Source of the DNA: Multifurca ochricompacta
Lineage: Eukaryota; Basidiomycota; Agaricomycetes; Russulales; Russulaceae
Reading direction: 5' to 3'
DNA: 64,000 nt
NCBI GenBank assembly: GCA_022496185.1
Contig: WTXG01000045.1
Coordinates: 124,001 to 188,000, forward strand
The notes under the pieces were generated by a model that made no database searches, was not told the origin of the DNA, and saw only the letters and a list, made by a program, of their open reading frames with translations. The translations under genes and the position numbers were made by a program. This document shows positions 11,614 to 21,318 of the stretch, in pieces (the stretch's first letter is position 1; every line of letters begins with the position of its first letter).

Positions 11614-12519
11614 TGTCACGGCTCTATTTTATTTTTCCTTTTCTTTTCTCCCTTTTTGGATCACATGATTGTGGGAAGATTACCCAGCAGTCTCAACACA
11701 TGATCATGGGAATGTAGTCGTGACATGGATCATGTGACTGAGTCACATGTAATAGTCACATGCTGCTTAGTCAGCACAAGAGCCACTCAACAATCACAAG
11801 TCGATTCTCTATTGTGTTTACCACAATAAGCAAAGCCCCACAGTTTGGACGGTTCTAGACCAAGTGGAGCTGCTATCAAGATAAGAGGAGTCCAGCCTAG
11901 AAGGTTCTAGGTAAGTGGAGCTCTAGATAAGGGCCCAGGTTGGGCCATGGCCAATTTTAGCACAGAATCACATGTATCAGTAGATAGATGTGTTCCAGAC
12001 CTAAGGGCTAGACTACATATCAGTTATCTACTCCACAATGACGTCATTATGACATCACATTGTGGAGCATGATCAGTCAGCAGAGTAAAGCAGCTTACGA
12101 ATCACAAAGATAAGGCTCAGTCAGCAATACAGCTGACTGATACTTGCTGATTCTTGCTTACACCTACTGCTTACCTCGTTACACTGAGAAATGTATATAA
12201 GACCCTCTGTAACAGCCTGTAGCCCCCATCTTGTCCTCTTGGGGCTGCAGGTGAGTAACTGTCTACACGAGTTCGATACATAGTGCTAATGGTATCACTG
12301 CCTCCCTGTGTGACTCGATCCTCTGGATCTTGTCCTCTTGGGGCTGCAGTTTCTTCCAGTTTCAGAACACTGTCATCGTGGTTGCAAAACCACAGTGGGT
12401 GACACAGTTCCTGGTCATTACTTAATGCGTGACGTTTGCCTCCACGGTACGCCCAACGACTTAGGTCATTTCTTTTGCCCTTCCTGTTTCTAAGTGTACA
12501 CAGAGCTTCACCCGTTACA
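11614..12519 (+). mobile_element. Solo LTR, family 3, copy 2 (906 bp)
   Basis: The same family as 2140-3263, with identical ends TGTCACGGCTC...CCCGTTACA. The TSD is AAGGG (11609-11613 and 12520-12524). A TATATAAG box lies near 12194. It is inserted in copy B pol between RT and RNase H, and lacks the extra 218-bp segment of copy 1. No coding capacity was seen. Confidence 0.85.
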
Positions 12520-14553
12520 AAGGGGTTTTTGGGCATAGCGCGACCACTGAATGACCTACTGAAAAAGGATGTACCATGGCATTGGGGTGCGACACAGCAG
12601 CAAGCATTTGAGCAGATTAGGGACCTTGTTGGCTTGGAACCAGTACTCATCCAGCCAGATCTAGGCCACCCCTTTGAACTAGAGGTGGACGCCTCACACT
12701 TTGCGAATGGGGCAGTGTTATACCAGAGAGATGCCATACAAGTGCTTCACCCAGTGGCATACTACTCTGAAACCTTCTCCCCAGCTGAAAGGAATTATGA
12801 TATCTGGGATAGGGAGCTCTTAGCCATAGTCAAGGCATTACGACACTGGCAACCCTACCTGGCAGGAACCCTGCACAAGACCATCATCCACACTGACCAT
12901 TCCAATCTATTATATTGGAAAGAGCCCCACAAAATTAGTCGACGCGTGGCACGAGAGGTCTTGGAGTTGGAGGAATATAACTTTACGTTGAAACATATCA
13001 CAGGGAGCCAGAATGCCAGAGCAGATGCATTATCACGAAGGTTGGATATGCATACAGGAGAGGACGACAATAATGACATCACTGTCCTCCCAGAAGAGGT
13101 CTTTGCAAAAATGGCCGTGGTCAGTCTCCATGACATGGACCTTTGGGCACAAGTTTCCCAAAATATGAACCAAGACCTGTGCCTTTCATGGGCCGACGCT
13201 CACAATTTAAAGAAAATTGACGGTCTTTGGTGGAAAGACGGGGATCGACTCATTGTCACTGGTGGCGACAACATTAAGAGGGGGGTGATCCATTTTCATC
13301 ATGACCTTCCCTCTGCTGGCCATCTGGGCATCGCCAACACCTATGCCCTGGCTAAAAGAGACTATTGGTGGCCCAACATGAAAAAGGACATTGAAAGCTA
13401 CGTACAAGGATGTGCGTCATGTCAAGCAAACAAGGTGAACACGCACCTGAAGATCCCACCAATGCACCCCATCACTCCTACTGCATCAACCCCATTCCAG
13501 ACCATCGCCATGGACTTCATTGTCAAGCTGCCCAAATCACAAGGCTTCGACACTATCCTCACAATTACGGACCATGATTGCTCCAAAGCGGCCCTCTTTA
13601 TCCCCTGTAACAAAACCATCACAGCCGAAGGAGTGGCAAAACTCTACCTGAACCACGTATACCGCCACTACGGGCTCCCCAAGAAGATCATTTCTGATAG
13701 GGATACTTGTTTCACATCAGCATTTGCAAAGGCCTTATGCAAAACATTGGACATCACACAGAATATTTCTACGGCATACCACCCCCAAACGGATGGACAG
13801 TCGGAACGGACGAACCAATGGCTAGAACAGTACCTCCGATTCTGGTGTAACAGCAGGCAAGACGACTGGGCAGAATGGCTATTGACCGCGGAGTTTGCCC
13901 ATAACTCATGGCCCAATGGCACGACAAAAGCTACCCCTTTTTCCCTTATCATGGGCTGGACCCCATGCACCACATGGACAGATAAGCCTGCCAACGTCCC
14001 GTCAGTAACCGAATGGATAAGCCAATGGGAAGAACTGCGACAATCGGCCAATGAGAATCTGGTAAAGGCGCAACAACTTCTGACAGCACGGCCAAGCATG
14101 TTCACACCTTATCGGACCAATGACTGGGTATGGCTCGAGGGCAGGAACATTCACACGTCACACCCCTTGGCCAAACTAGCACCCCGACGTCACGGACCCT
14201 TCCAGATCACAAGGAAGCTGTCGGATGTATCATATGAATTGAAATTGCCACCGAAATGGAAGATCCACCCAGTCTTCCATGCCAAGCTTCTGACCCCTTA
14301 CAAGGAAACCTCCATTCATGGAGAGAACTTCCCGCAACCCCCGCCTGACCTTATCAATGGCGAAGAAGAGTGGGAAGTGGAACGTGTTCTAGACTCCAAG
14401 CAACAGGGCCAAGGGCGCAGATTGTACTACCTAATCAAGTGGAAGGGATTCCCAGACTCCGACAATTCGTGGGAACCAGCCGGAGATATCTCTGCCCCAG
14501 ACCTTATCTCGGAGTTCCACATCCGACATCCAGAAGTGCCTAAGAATGCTTAA
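12520..14553 (+). CDS. Tf copy B pol, second part: RNase H, integrase, chromodomain (open)
   Basis: The open frame continues copy B pol after the solo LTR. It shows the RNase H region (LEVDASHFANGAVLYQRD), HHCC zinc site (GHLGIANTYALAK ... CASCQ), integrase catalytic core with AMDFIVKL, IISDRD and TDGQSERTNQ, the GPF module (RRHGPFQITRKLSDVSYEL) and a chromodomain near 14360-14500. The segment from 12525 to the stop at 14551-14553 has no stop or frameshift, in contrast to the upstream half. It lacks its own start and is cut off from RT, so it is not a functional pol by itself. The stop overlaps the upstream ATG of ORF3 in the arrangement ATGCTTAA. Confidence 0.85.
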   Translation, partial: KGFLGIARPLNDLLKKDVPWHWGATQQQAFEQIRDLVGLEPVLIQPDLGHPFELEVDASHFANGAVLYQRDAIQVLHPVAYYSETFSPAERNYDIWDRELLAIVKALRHWQPYLAGTLHKTIIHTDHSNLLYWKEPHKISRRVAREVLELEEYNFTLKHITGSQNARADALSRRLDMHTGEDDNNDITVLPEEVFAKMAVVSLHDMDLWAQVSQNMNQDLCLSWADAHNLKKIDGLWWKDGDRLIVTGGDNIKRGVIHFHHDLPSAGHLGIANTYALAKRDYWWPNMKKDIESYVQGCASCQANKVNTHLKIPPMHPITPTASTPFQTIAMDFIVKLPKSQGFDTILTITDHDCSKAALFIPCNKTITAEGVAKLYLNHVYRHYGLPKKIISDRDTCFTSAFAKALCKTLDITQNISTAYHPQTDGQSERTNQWLEQYLRFWCNSRQDDWAEWLLTAEFAHNSWPNGTTKATPFSLIMGWTPCTTWTDKPANVPSVTEWISQWEELRQSANENLVKAQQLLTARPSMFTPYRTNDWVWLEGRNIHTSHPLAKLAPRRHGPFQITRKLSDVSYELKLPPKWKIHPVFHAKLLTPYKETSIHGENFPQPPPDLINGEEEWEVERVLDSKQQGQGRRLYYLIKWKGFPDSDNSWEPAGDISAPDLISEFHIRHPEVPKNA

Positions 14554-14629
14554 AAGAACTGCCCCAAACCCCCATCGATTCCCCCAGTACATGCTCTCTC
14601 AGCAACGTTCTAACACCACCCACTCAATC

Positions 14630-15829
14630 ATGTCTTTTGTCGCTGCCAACGCCGCCGTCGATGCCTTCACTGCCACCACTGTGGTGGTTGAAAATTTCCC
14701 TTCTGCTCATCCCTCCACACGTCCCTCTTCCCCCATTGATTATGAGGCTGCCGAGGCCCGAGTCAAGAACCAGTCCCCGAACCCGAACGACGATTTCGAA
14801 CACAGTGAAGAGCCGCACCCAAACGACCTGTTAGGCATGGAGCTGGATGATGAGGTGCTGGAGTTCCCTTTCTTCACCAATAACCCCAACTCATCGATGT
14901 ATTTCCCCCTCGAGATCACCATGGCTGACGGAACTGTCGCCATCGCCAAATATATATTCTACACCAATGGAGGGATGGATGTAGCCAGGTGCATGAAGAA
15001 AGATGGCCCTGTCTATGGGGCCCCGGTCTATTTAGAAGAAAGGTATACAGGGTGCCTCCATCACACAATGACTGACGAGCAGCTCGGACACCTGGCTGCC
15101 GAGGACTCCCGCGCCTTCGCAATTGACGAGGTACTGAACGATATGCGCCTTCCACGTCTCAAAGCTGAGGTGATGAGACTGCGGAAGAATCTGACACTGC
15201 GCACCATGCTCAACAGACAATATAAAGAACACACGAAGATGATGGCAAGGCTGACGAACGGGATGTTCCAAGTCGAGCAGGAGTTGGTGGAGATAAGGAA
15301 GAGGCTGGAGATAGGGGATGCCTATCAGACGATTGCTGAACGGTACGCCAACACATATGCACGACCCCTCCCCCCACGGTCATTAGGGGCTGCCCCAAGG
15401 CTGATACCGAACCGATTCGAAATGCCGCACATGCATGAGAACTCTCGTGGAGAGACATGCTGGCGATGTGATAGTAAGTATCACATTAGCTGGAACTGCC
15501 CCTTGAACCGCAAGTGGTGCCAGCACTGTTGCAGCAACCTCCATTGGAGCCGGTTCTGCATCTTCCGCCGAGTGGGAGTTGCCCCAATGATCGTCAATCC
15601 ATCGGGGTGGTGCGGCAAATGCCTCCGCCACAACTCAGGACATTGCGAGTTAGACTGCCCGATCCACGACATGTGCCACCTATGTGGCCAGCGCGGGCCA
15701 TATGGGTTCCTTCGTACCCACCAATGTCTGCAGGATTCAGACAAGGAGAACTACACGATGGATGATAGTAATGTAGCCAACAATTACTTGGAGTTGGTAC
15801 AGGATGATGACGGTACGAGTTGTTTCTAG
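14630..15829 (+). CDS. ORF3 of Tf copy B: tandem zinc-knuckle protein (intact)
   Basis: An intact third ORF downstream of pol, in the +1 frame relative to it. The conserved start MSF at 14630 is preferred because all four copies share it; an in-frame ATG at 14546 overlaps the pol stop. It has an acidic N-terminal third, a middle segment rich in charged heptads (about 60 residues, probable coiled coil), then four Cys/His motifs. The first two fit CX2CX4HX4C exactly (CWRCDSKYHISWNC; CQHCCSNLHWSRFC). The third is CX2CX6HX4C and the fourth is degenerate. It ends DDDGTSCF. It is not protease, RT or integrase. A nucleic-acid-binding role is inferred from the knuckles; the function is unknown. Confidence 0.85.
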   Translation: MSFVAANAAVDAFTATTVVVENFPSAHPSTRPSSPIDYEAAEARVKNQSPNPNDDFEHSEEPHPNDLLGMELDDEVLEFPFFTNNPNSSMYFPLEITMADGTVAIAKYIFYTNGGMDVARCMKKDGPVYGAPVYLEERYTGCLHHTMTDEQLGHLAAEDSRAFAIDEVLNDMRLPRLKAEVMRLRKNLTLRTMLNRQYKEHTKMMARLTNGMFQVEQELVEIRKRLEIGDAYQTIAERYANTYARPLPPRSLGAAPRLIPNRFEMPHMHENSRGETCWRCDSKYHISWNCPLNRKWCQHCCSNLHWSRFCIFRRVGVAPMIVNPSGWCGKCLRHNSGHCELDCPIHDMCHLCGQRGPYGFLRTHQCLQDSDKENYTMDDSNVANNYLELVQDDDGTSCF

Positions 15830-15846
15830 CCGGGTCTGCTAGAACC

Positions 15847-15860
15847 AGAAGAGGGGGTGA
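15847..15860 (+). other. Polypurine tract of copy B
   Basis: AGAAGAGGGGGTGA directly before the 3' LTR. The same 14 bases precede the 3' LTR in copies C (29581-29594) and E (42842-42855), and their complement lies next to the A' LTR. It primes plus-strand DNA synthesis in LTR elements. Confidence 0.8.
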
Positions 15861-16452
15861 TGTTACAATCTCTACCGAGCAACCCCATTTTCTTCCACCT
15901 CCCCAACAACGACCCATCCCTGCCACCTACCTTACACTTCATGATCACGTCCCCGTCCTGGGACCCATCATGTGCCTTGCTTCCTTCCCCGTGACTTGCT
16001 TTGGACTTGTTGACTCGTTGTATACCTATGTTTGACCTTTTATCTCTTATCTTGTTATCTCTTTATCTTTACGTTCGGACACTTACTTAATACCCTATCA
16101 GAAGCCTGACTTTACGCTGTCCGCTTCCGTATATTTGGGCCCACCTGACTCCACTATCTTATCTATAGATGCCCACTCGATTACGTATATAAGCTCGCTG
16201 TAACTACATTGTAGACCTCAGACTCGACTTATTGAATACATCGGTGTTTGTCTTTCGGACTCTCCCTTGGACCCTTTGACTCGATCATCTCAGTGCTTTC
16301 GGCACTTTCCGCTTAACATTGTCACTAGGGAACAGCCCCTTTGACTTTGACTCTTCCACTGAAACTCCAAGAGGTCCTATTGGCCTCTTATCTGAACACA
16401 TGAACAAAGCTGTCGCACAAGTCATGCAGGACGTCTCACACCGGACATAACA
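15861..16452 (+). repeat. 3' LTR of Tf copy B
   Basis: 592 bp, the same length as the 5' LTR, with roughly 15 substitutions, nearly all transitions. It is followed by the TSD GTATC. Confidence 0.92.
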
Positions 16453-17153
16453 GTATCGGGTATGAAGTCGATGGCATGATCCCAAGGCCGTGCGGGCGGA
16501 AAATGTTGGGACTCTTCCTTGGAGAAGACCTTCCAGTGTTGATGATATTCCTTTGGTACTACCTCCTCGAACGTCTTCTCCGTATGCCCCTCAACTGCCT
16601 TCTGCATGAGTTCCGATGCTTTAGTAGTAAAACAATGGCCTGGATCTCCACTTTCTTCCTCTGTTCTATGCACTGCCGAATGTTGCACCACATAGTCATA
16701 CCCTATTGATGTGATGAGAACAGGGTAGAACTCCTTGTCCATGGTCACATCACTCCAATTGATCCTTGGTTCAAAGGCGGCAAGCCAAGGATATCCCAAA
16801 ACTAAGTCTTCATCACCCAGGTTGGTGACTAGAAAGCGGATGACCTTCATTTTCTCCCCTACTTGGACATTGAGATCAGTGTAATGTGTGATTTTCCCTG
16901 CTCGATTGGCGGTTCCATCAATATTCCAGATATTTTTCTCTTGGGGAAGTGCCAGCATTCCTAGTCCCATGGTCCTAGCCATTCGTGGGCTGATGAAGTT
17001 GTCTGTGGCTCCTGAGTCTATCAGAATGTCATGGTCGGCCATCCTCTGTGTTGTTTCAAAATGTACTGGTATTTTCAAAGACTTGAAGCAACTAGTATAC
17101 ACAGAGGTTACATGTAGTGCTCGTGCCCAGGCCGATGGGTTTGAGCCAATCAA
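16453..17153 (-). pseudogene. Tf copy A' pol, first part (protease)
   Basis: N-terminal portion of A' pol on the minus strand: the linker SNPSAWARALHVTSVY, then aspartic protease DILIDSGATDNFI and LGYPWLAAFEPRINW, then the segment up to HAIDFIPDT, where copy B is inserted (TSD GTATC). The frame is open up to that point. It resumes at 8052 with the residues [12 protein letters not shown]. It is broken by the insertion. Confidence 0.88.
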
Positions 17154-17311
17154 AAATCCTTTTTTGCAAATGCTTTTTCTACCAGGATGGCCCTGACTTC
17201 TTCACTTTCCTTCATCATATTGCCCCATATTTCCTGCGCTTTTTCTTCTTTCGTTTTTTTATCGACAGCTAGTGGGTTATTGTGGATGGGCATGACCATC
17301 GCTTCCGCTGC

Positions 17312-18658
17312 TCACGCCCCTTTCTTCGGGCATTCCCTTGACATGTGCCCTTGGGCTTTACAGCGAAAGCACCTTCCTTCCTTCATCAGGGTTTTCCTTT
17401 CATCTTCAGTGAGTGCAACCCGCGCTCTGGTTCTGTCGGCGGAGGTATCCATGGCGTTTGGGTCCCTCTGACTGGCATGTGTGGGTTTGACTCCAAAGGC
17501 AGCCTTCCATTGGTCGCGGGTCTTTCCCTTCTTCGTGTCAACCCCAAAGCGTGTTTGGAAATCTAGGTAGTCTTGCTGCTGTTGCCGAGCAGCATCCACC
17601 CATGTGTCCCAGTCACTGGGGTGATGGAATTGGATGATATTCTTTACCAAGGGATTGGGCAACCCCTGGGAGAAGAGGTCCAGAGTCGCCTCTTCATCAG
17701 TATCATACCTGGCTCTGTTAGCCAGGCTTCTGAACTTCGCCACATAGGCATCCAATTCTCCCTTCTCCATTCGTAGGGATTTAAGTTCTCGGGCGGCTTT
17801 CTGCTTGGCCTGCCCATCTGTGTACGCATCCTTGAATCGTTGGGCGATAGTTTCCCAAAGCCCTTCACTAGTGGTGTGGCGACCACTCTCAATTTGTTCG
17901 TTCAGCCACTCCAGCTGCTCCATAGTCCAATCATCCACTGCCTCCCCCATAATCAAAGATAGGAAGAGGTTGGCGCATTGGAAAGGGTTAATGATTTGGG
18001 GGACGTCATGGTTGAAGTTTTTAAATGTCGTGAACTCCAGCATGAATTTTTTGCTTTGTGAATGATCCCCTGTGAATGTCTGTGGCAGTACTCCTGATAG
18101 GCGTCCTGACAGTGGGGGAATGTTCAGAGGCAGCATGGCTGGTGGTGGAGGAGGAGGAGGGGCTGGGTCTGGGAGCTGTGCGGCAATGGTGGACATGGTC
18201 TGATAAAATGAGGTAACGGTGTCGGTAGACTGGATGAAAATCTGGGGAGTTGTCAAAGCAGGGGCTCTGGACGTGGCAACTCTGGGTGCAACTGGGGTGA
18301 TAGTCGACGCTAATACCAGTGCTTCTTCACTATGTTCTTCTATATAGTCTTCAGGTTCAGAGTCTGTAACAATGGCCGGGGGATTCTCTCTCCATGGTCC
18401 TAATCTGAACTCTGGTGGTGCTGGTCGGGTTGTTACCCAGGAATTTCGGCTATCCGAGTATCGGATACAATACCAAACTCTCTTTTTGTTGTCATATTCT
18501 ACCGGTTGGTATCTTCCGTCATGATAGACGTAGTATCCAAACTTGGACTCAAAATCTTTCCAGGTGGCAGAGCCAAGTACTTGTTGTGAAAGATCAGGCT
18601 CATCCCTTCGTTCAATGGGTTCTTCTTTAAAGAGGGTCTGACTGCGGCTGGAAGCCAT
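17312..18658 (-). CDS. Tf copy A' gag (448 aa, ends early by a TGA)
   Basis: The best preserved gag in the window and the only one here that starts with ATG (18658). An N-terminal region of about 145 residues contains FGYYVYHDGRYQPVEYD. A Pro-rich linker follows, then a retrotransposon gag domain (about residues 190-330) and a CCHC knuckle CFRCKAQGHMSREC near the end. The stop TGA at 17314-17312 replaces an arginine that follows KKGV in copy E, so about 55 residues and the gag-pol frameshift region are lost from this frame. The protein would still contain the capsid domain and the zinc knuckle. Whether it is expressed is unknown. Confidence 0.85.
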   Translation of the reverse strand: MASSRSQTLFKEEPIERRDEPDLSQQVLGSATWKDFESKFGYYVYHDGRYQPVEYDNKKRVWYCIRYSDSRNSWVTTRPAPPEFRLGPWRENPPAIVTDSEPEDYIEEHSEEALVLASTITPVAPRVATSRAPALTTPQIFIQSTDTVTSFYQTMSTIAAQLPDPAPPPPPPPAMLPLNIPPLSGRLSGVLPQTFTGDHSQSKKFMLEFTTFKNFNHDVPQIINPFQCANLFLSLIMGEAVDDWTMEQLEWLNEQIESGRHTTSEGLWETIAQRFKDAYTDGQAKQKAARELKSLRMEKGELDAYVAKFRSLANRARYDTDEEATLDLFSQGLPNPLVKNIIQFHHPSDWDTWVDAARQQQQDYLDFQTRFGVDTKKGKTRDQWKAAFGVKPTHASQRDPNAMDTSADRTRARVALTEDERKTLMKEGRCFRCKAQGHMSRECPKKGA

Positions 18659-18677
18659 GATGAGAGACTCGACTTGA

Positions 18678-19265
18678 TGTTATGCCCAGTGTGGGATGTT
18701 CCACACGACTTGTGTGACAGCATTCTATGCGGGTTCAGATAAGAGACCAATAGGGTCTCTTGGAGTTCAGGGATGAGGAGTCAAAGTCAAAGAGGCTGTA
18801 CTCTAAGATGATGTTAAGCGGAGGGATGCCGGAAGCACCAAGACAACTGAGCTCAAGGATCAAAGGGAAGTCCAGAAGACAAGCACCGATGTATTCAATA
18901 AGTCAAGTCTAAGGTCTACAAGGTAGCTACCATGGACTTATATATGTAATCGAATGAGCGTCTAAAGATAAGATAACGCGGAATCATGTGGGCCCAAATA
19001 TATGAAAGCAGAGGGCATAAAGCCGCGCTTCTGATAGGGAATTAAGTAAGTGTCCGGTCATAGAGATAACAGATAAGAGATAAGCAGTGGCAGGCCAAAT
19101 ATAAGTACAGTAATACAAGCAAGGACAAAGGCAGTCATGGGGAAGGGAGCAGGGCACGTGAGGGGTCCCACAATGGAGACGTGATCTGGTAGTGAAGAGT
19201 GGGTGGTAGAGAGGAGTCGTCATTGGGTAGGAAAAAGAACAGTGGGAGGGATGGGGTTCATAACA
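18678..19265 (-). repeat. 5' LTR of Tf copy A'
   Basis: 588 bp in minus orientation. The PBS complement lies at 18665-18675. The transcript-start motif reads AGACTTGACTT, one C-to-T change from the consensus. It is followed by TSD ATCAT at 19266-19270 and then G2 pol. Confidence 0.9.
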
Positions 19266-19530
19266 ATCATTGCCTGGAAGGTTGCTGGTGAATTAGTTAG
19301 CCCAAAGAACATTACATTCAGCTCAAACAGGCCATGGTTGGTTTTAAACACTGCCTTCCAGCAATCTTCTGGGACGATACAGTAATTGTTATAACCCCAC
19401 CATATATCCATCTTCGTGAATAGAGTGCTACTGCGGATGTGGTCTATTAACTCTGGAATCAGTGGAAGAGGATATGTATTATGAATTGTCCATTCATTTA
19501 ACTTCCAATAATCTTGGATGGGCCAGAGTT
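19266..19530 (-). pseudogene. G2 gypsy pol fragment (RT fingers and palm)
   Basis: A minus-strand RT frame: LWPIQDYWKLNEWTIHNTYPLP, FTKMDIWWGYNNY, MFFGLTNSPATFQAMI. The left end is cut by Tf copy A' (TSD ATCAT) and the right end by a family-2 solo LTR (TSD GAGTT). It is clearly a gypsy RT but differs from Tf at many positions. Confidence 0.8.
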
Positions 19531-20032
19531 TGTTGACATGGAATGTGTCTTGAGGTGCTTCAGGCATCTAGGTTAGGGTCTAAGCTGTGCAAGATTAGAT
19601 TAGATATTGATTCGGGGTTTCGGACTTTTACTATATCATTATTACTTTCTTTCTCATGATGCGCAGCAGCTGACTGATGTACCTTAGTAATCCTGTGTAG
19701 CATGTGATACCTTACTGGCCAATGGCCTTAGTCCCTCAGTAGTACATTCTAGCACATTCCATTGCGCACAGACCATCCCTGAAGTAGTATATAAGGGTGT
19801 CTGTTTTCGTCTCTTACACTTCAGAGTTTCCTTCACCTCTGAAGTGTAAGTCCCATATCTCTTACTTACTACTTTACCTTTGACTAACTGTCTCATGTAG
19901 ATAACTTGTCCTTCTAGGTGTGTAGTATAGTATAACAGAGTTTCCTTCACCTCTGAAGTATAACTTGTCCTTCTAGCCTCACATGCTAACATTCAACAGT
20001 CAGTATCACTATGTGCACATGCCTGTTCTACA
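19531..20032 (+). mobile_element. Solo LTR, family 2 (in G2 RT)
   Basis: 502 bp from TGTTGACATGG to CTGTTCTACA, with TSD GAGTT (19526-19530, 20033-20037). The family is recognised by GCTTCAGGCATCT near the start, paired CTCTGAAGT-type repeats near 19830-19960 and GTCAGTAT near the end. It is related to 20272-20773, 32889-33392, 33393-33519 and 44552-45060. No coding sequence. Confidence 0.88.
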
Positions 20033-20271
20033 GAGTTTACCATCCTTTTTCTTAATAAAGAAGAAGGGAGAGGTGTATGGTGATTTAGATTCTTGGATAT
20101 AGCCTTTGTGTAGGTGTTCCTCCAAAAACTTATTCAATGCATCTTGTTCCCCTGGTCTGAGGGGATAGATCTTGCAATCAAGGGTAGCTGGTGCATTGGG
20201 TTTCAATTCAATCCAATGGTCCCAGGGGTGCAATGCTGGAAAGTGTTGTGCCTCTTTGTCACTGAAGACCT
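20033..20271 (-). pseudogene. G2 gypsy pol fragment (RT N-terminus)
   Basis: A minus-strand frame [65 protein letters not shown], the start of a gypsy RT. It continues directly into 19530 once the solo LTR and one TSD copy are removed, and upstream into 20774 on the other side of a second solo LTR. Confidence 0.82.
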
Positions 20272-20773
20272 TGTTGAACACAGAAGATGTTCAGTGATGC
20301 TTCAGGCATCAGGTGATCAGATTAGCTGCTTTGTAGATTAGATTAGATACCGGAGTTTTGGACTATTTACATTATCATTATTACTTTCTTTCTCACATTC
20401 CGCAGTAGCTGACTGATACACTATGTAACATGTGATTTCTGTAGTGGCCAATGGCCTTTCTCCCTCATGTTTATTGTTTGGACTTTGTCCAGCACTTGTG
20501 GACTTATTCCCAGTGCACAGACCACCCCTTGATTAGTATATAAGGGTGTCTGTTTCGTCCTCTACACTTCAGAGTTTTCTTCACCTCTGAAGTGTAAGTC
20601 CCTTCTACATTACTTCCTACTTATACCTTTGACTAACTGCTCTCTGTAGCTAACTTGTCTTTTAGGTCAGTAGTATAGTAATAGAGTTTTCTTCACCTCT
20701 GAAGTCTAACTTGTCTTTTAGTTAACCACTAACAACTCACAGTCAGTATGCTGCGCATCATGCCTGTTTCACA
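20272..20773 (+). mobile_element. Solo LTR, family 2 (second, in G2 RT)
   Basis: 502 bp, TGTTGAACACAG...GTTTCACA, TSD GACCT (20267-20271, 20774-20778). It lies only 239 bp from another solo LTR of the same family and in the same orientation. Confidence 0.88.
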
Positions 20774-21300
20774 GACCTTGCAATGCCTGTGGTATTTGGG
20801 AGGCACCACCTGGTCCCATGACCTTTCCATCTTATCTTTTGCTTTAATAGCAAGCTCTTGTGCAATGTTGGGATGTCAGATTTGTTCATTAGGTAAGGCA
20901 AAATGAATTTGTTGTTTAAGTTGTCCATACTGCCAATCGATCTGTGGATTTGTTGCTGTGAACCAAGGGTATCCCAAAATCATGTCATCAGTTCTGATGG
21001 ACACAATGTAAAATCGATGCTGTTGGCTTTTATGATCTGTAGATATGAGTAAGTCCACACATTGGGTAATTTTGTTGGTGGCATTGGGTGATCCATCTGC
21101 ATTCTGTAATTGTTTTGGAATTGTCAATCATTTTACCAGGAACCTGTGTTTAATGACCATTTTGTAACTGATGAAATTTTCTGTGGCCCCACTGTCCACA
21201 AGAGCTTGTATTCTGGCCTCTTTTTTCACTCCATGTAATGGAACAGATATTTTCATTGCTCTGAGTGGTGATCTGAATACATGGTGTGATACTAACACTC
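20774..21300 (-). pseudogene. G2 gypsy protease region
   Basis: Minus-strand remains of the aspartic protease: VDSGATENFISYKM near 21200-21150, then DLLISTDHKSQQHRFYIVSIRTDDMILGYPWF and the run to YHRHCKV at the LTR junction. In-frame stops occur after the DSGAT motif and near 20880. It lies between G2 gag and RT in the expected order. Confidence 0.7.
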
Positions 21301-21318
21301 AAATGAAGGCCACGTCAT

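Larger units (their letters stand above)
8053..16452 (+). mobile_element. Tf copy B, nested in copy A'
   Basis: A complete Tf-family unit: LTRs of 592 bp (8053-8644 and 15861-16452), TSD GTATC on both sides (8048-8052, 16453-16457), PBS, gag, pol, ORF3 and polypurine tract. The LTRs differ at roughly 15 sites, mostly transitions. Gag and the protease-RT part carry many frameshifts, while RNase H-integrase-chromodomain and ORF3 are open. A family-3 solo LTR is inserted in pol at 11614-12519. It lies antiparallel to its host A'. Confidence 0.93.
3379..19265 (-). mobile_element. Tf copy A', chromovirus interrupted by copy B
   Basis: A Ty3/gypsy element on the minus strand with two 588-bp LTRs (18678-19265 and 3379-3966) and a TSD of ATCAT on both sides (3374-3378, 19266-19270). 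Order in its own direction: LTR, PBS, gag, pol, ORF3, polypurine tract, LTR. Copy B lies in its pol gene (8053-16452) with TSD GTATC. Without B the element is about 7.5 kb. It lies inside the RT gene of G2. All six internal stops noted (17314, 7377, 6780, 6462, 5062, 4357) are TGA in place of arginine, so it is dead by point mutation with little indel damage. Confidence 0.92.

Noticed and set aside
13668..14105. 145-codon minus-strand frame in copy B pol
   Set aside because: Antisense of the integrase coding region, also seen opposite the integrase of C and A'; no independent support.
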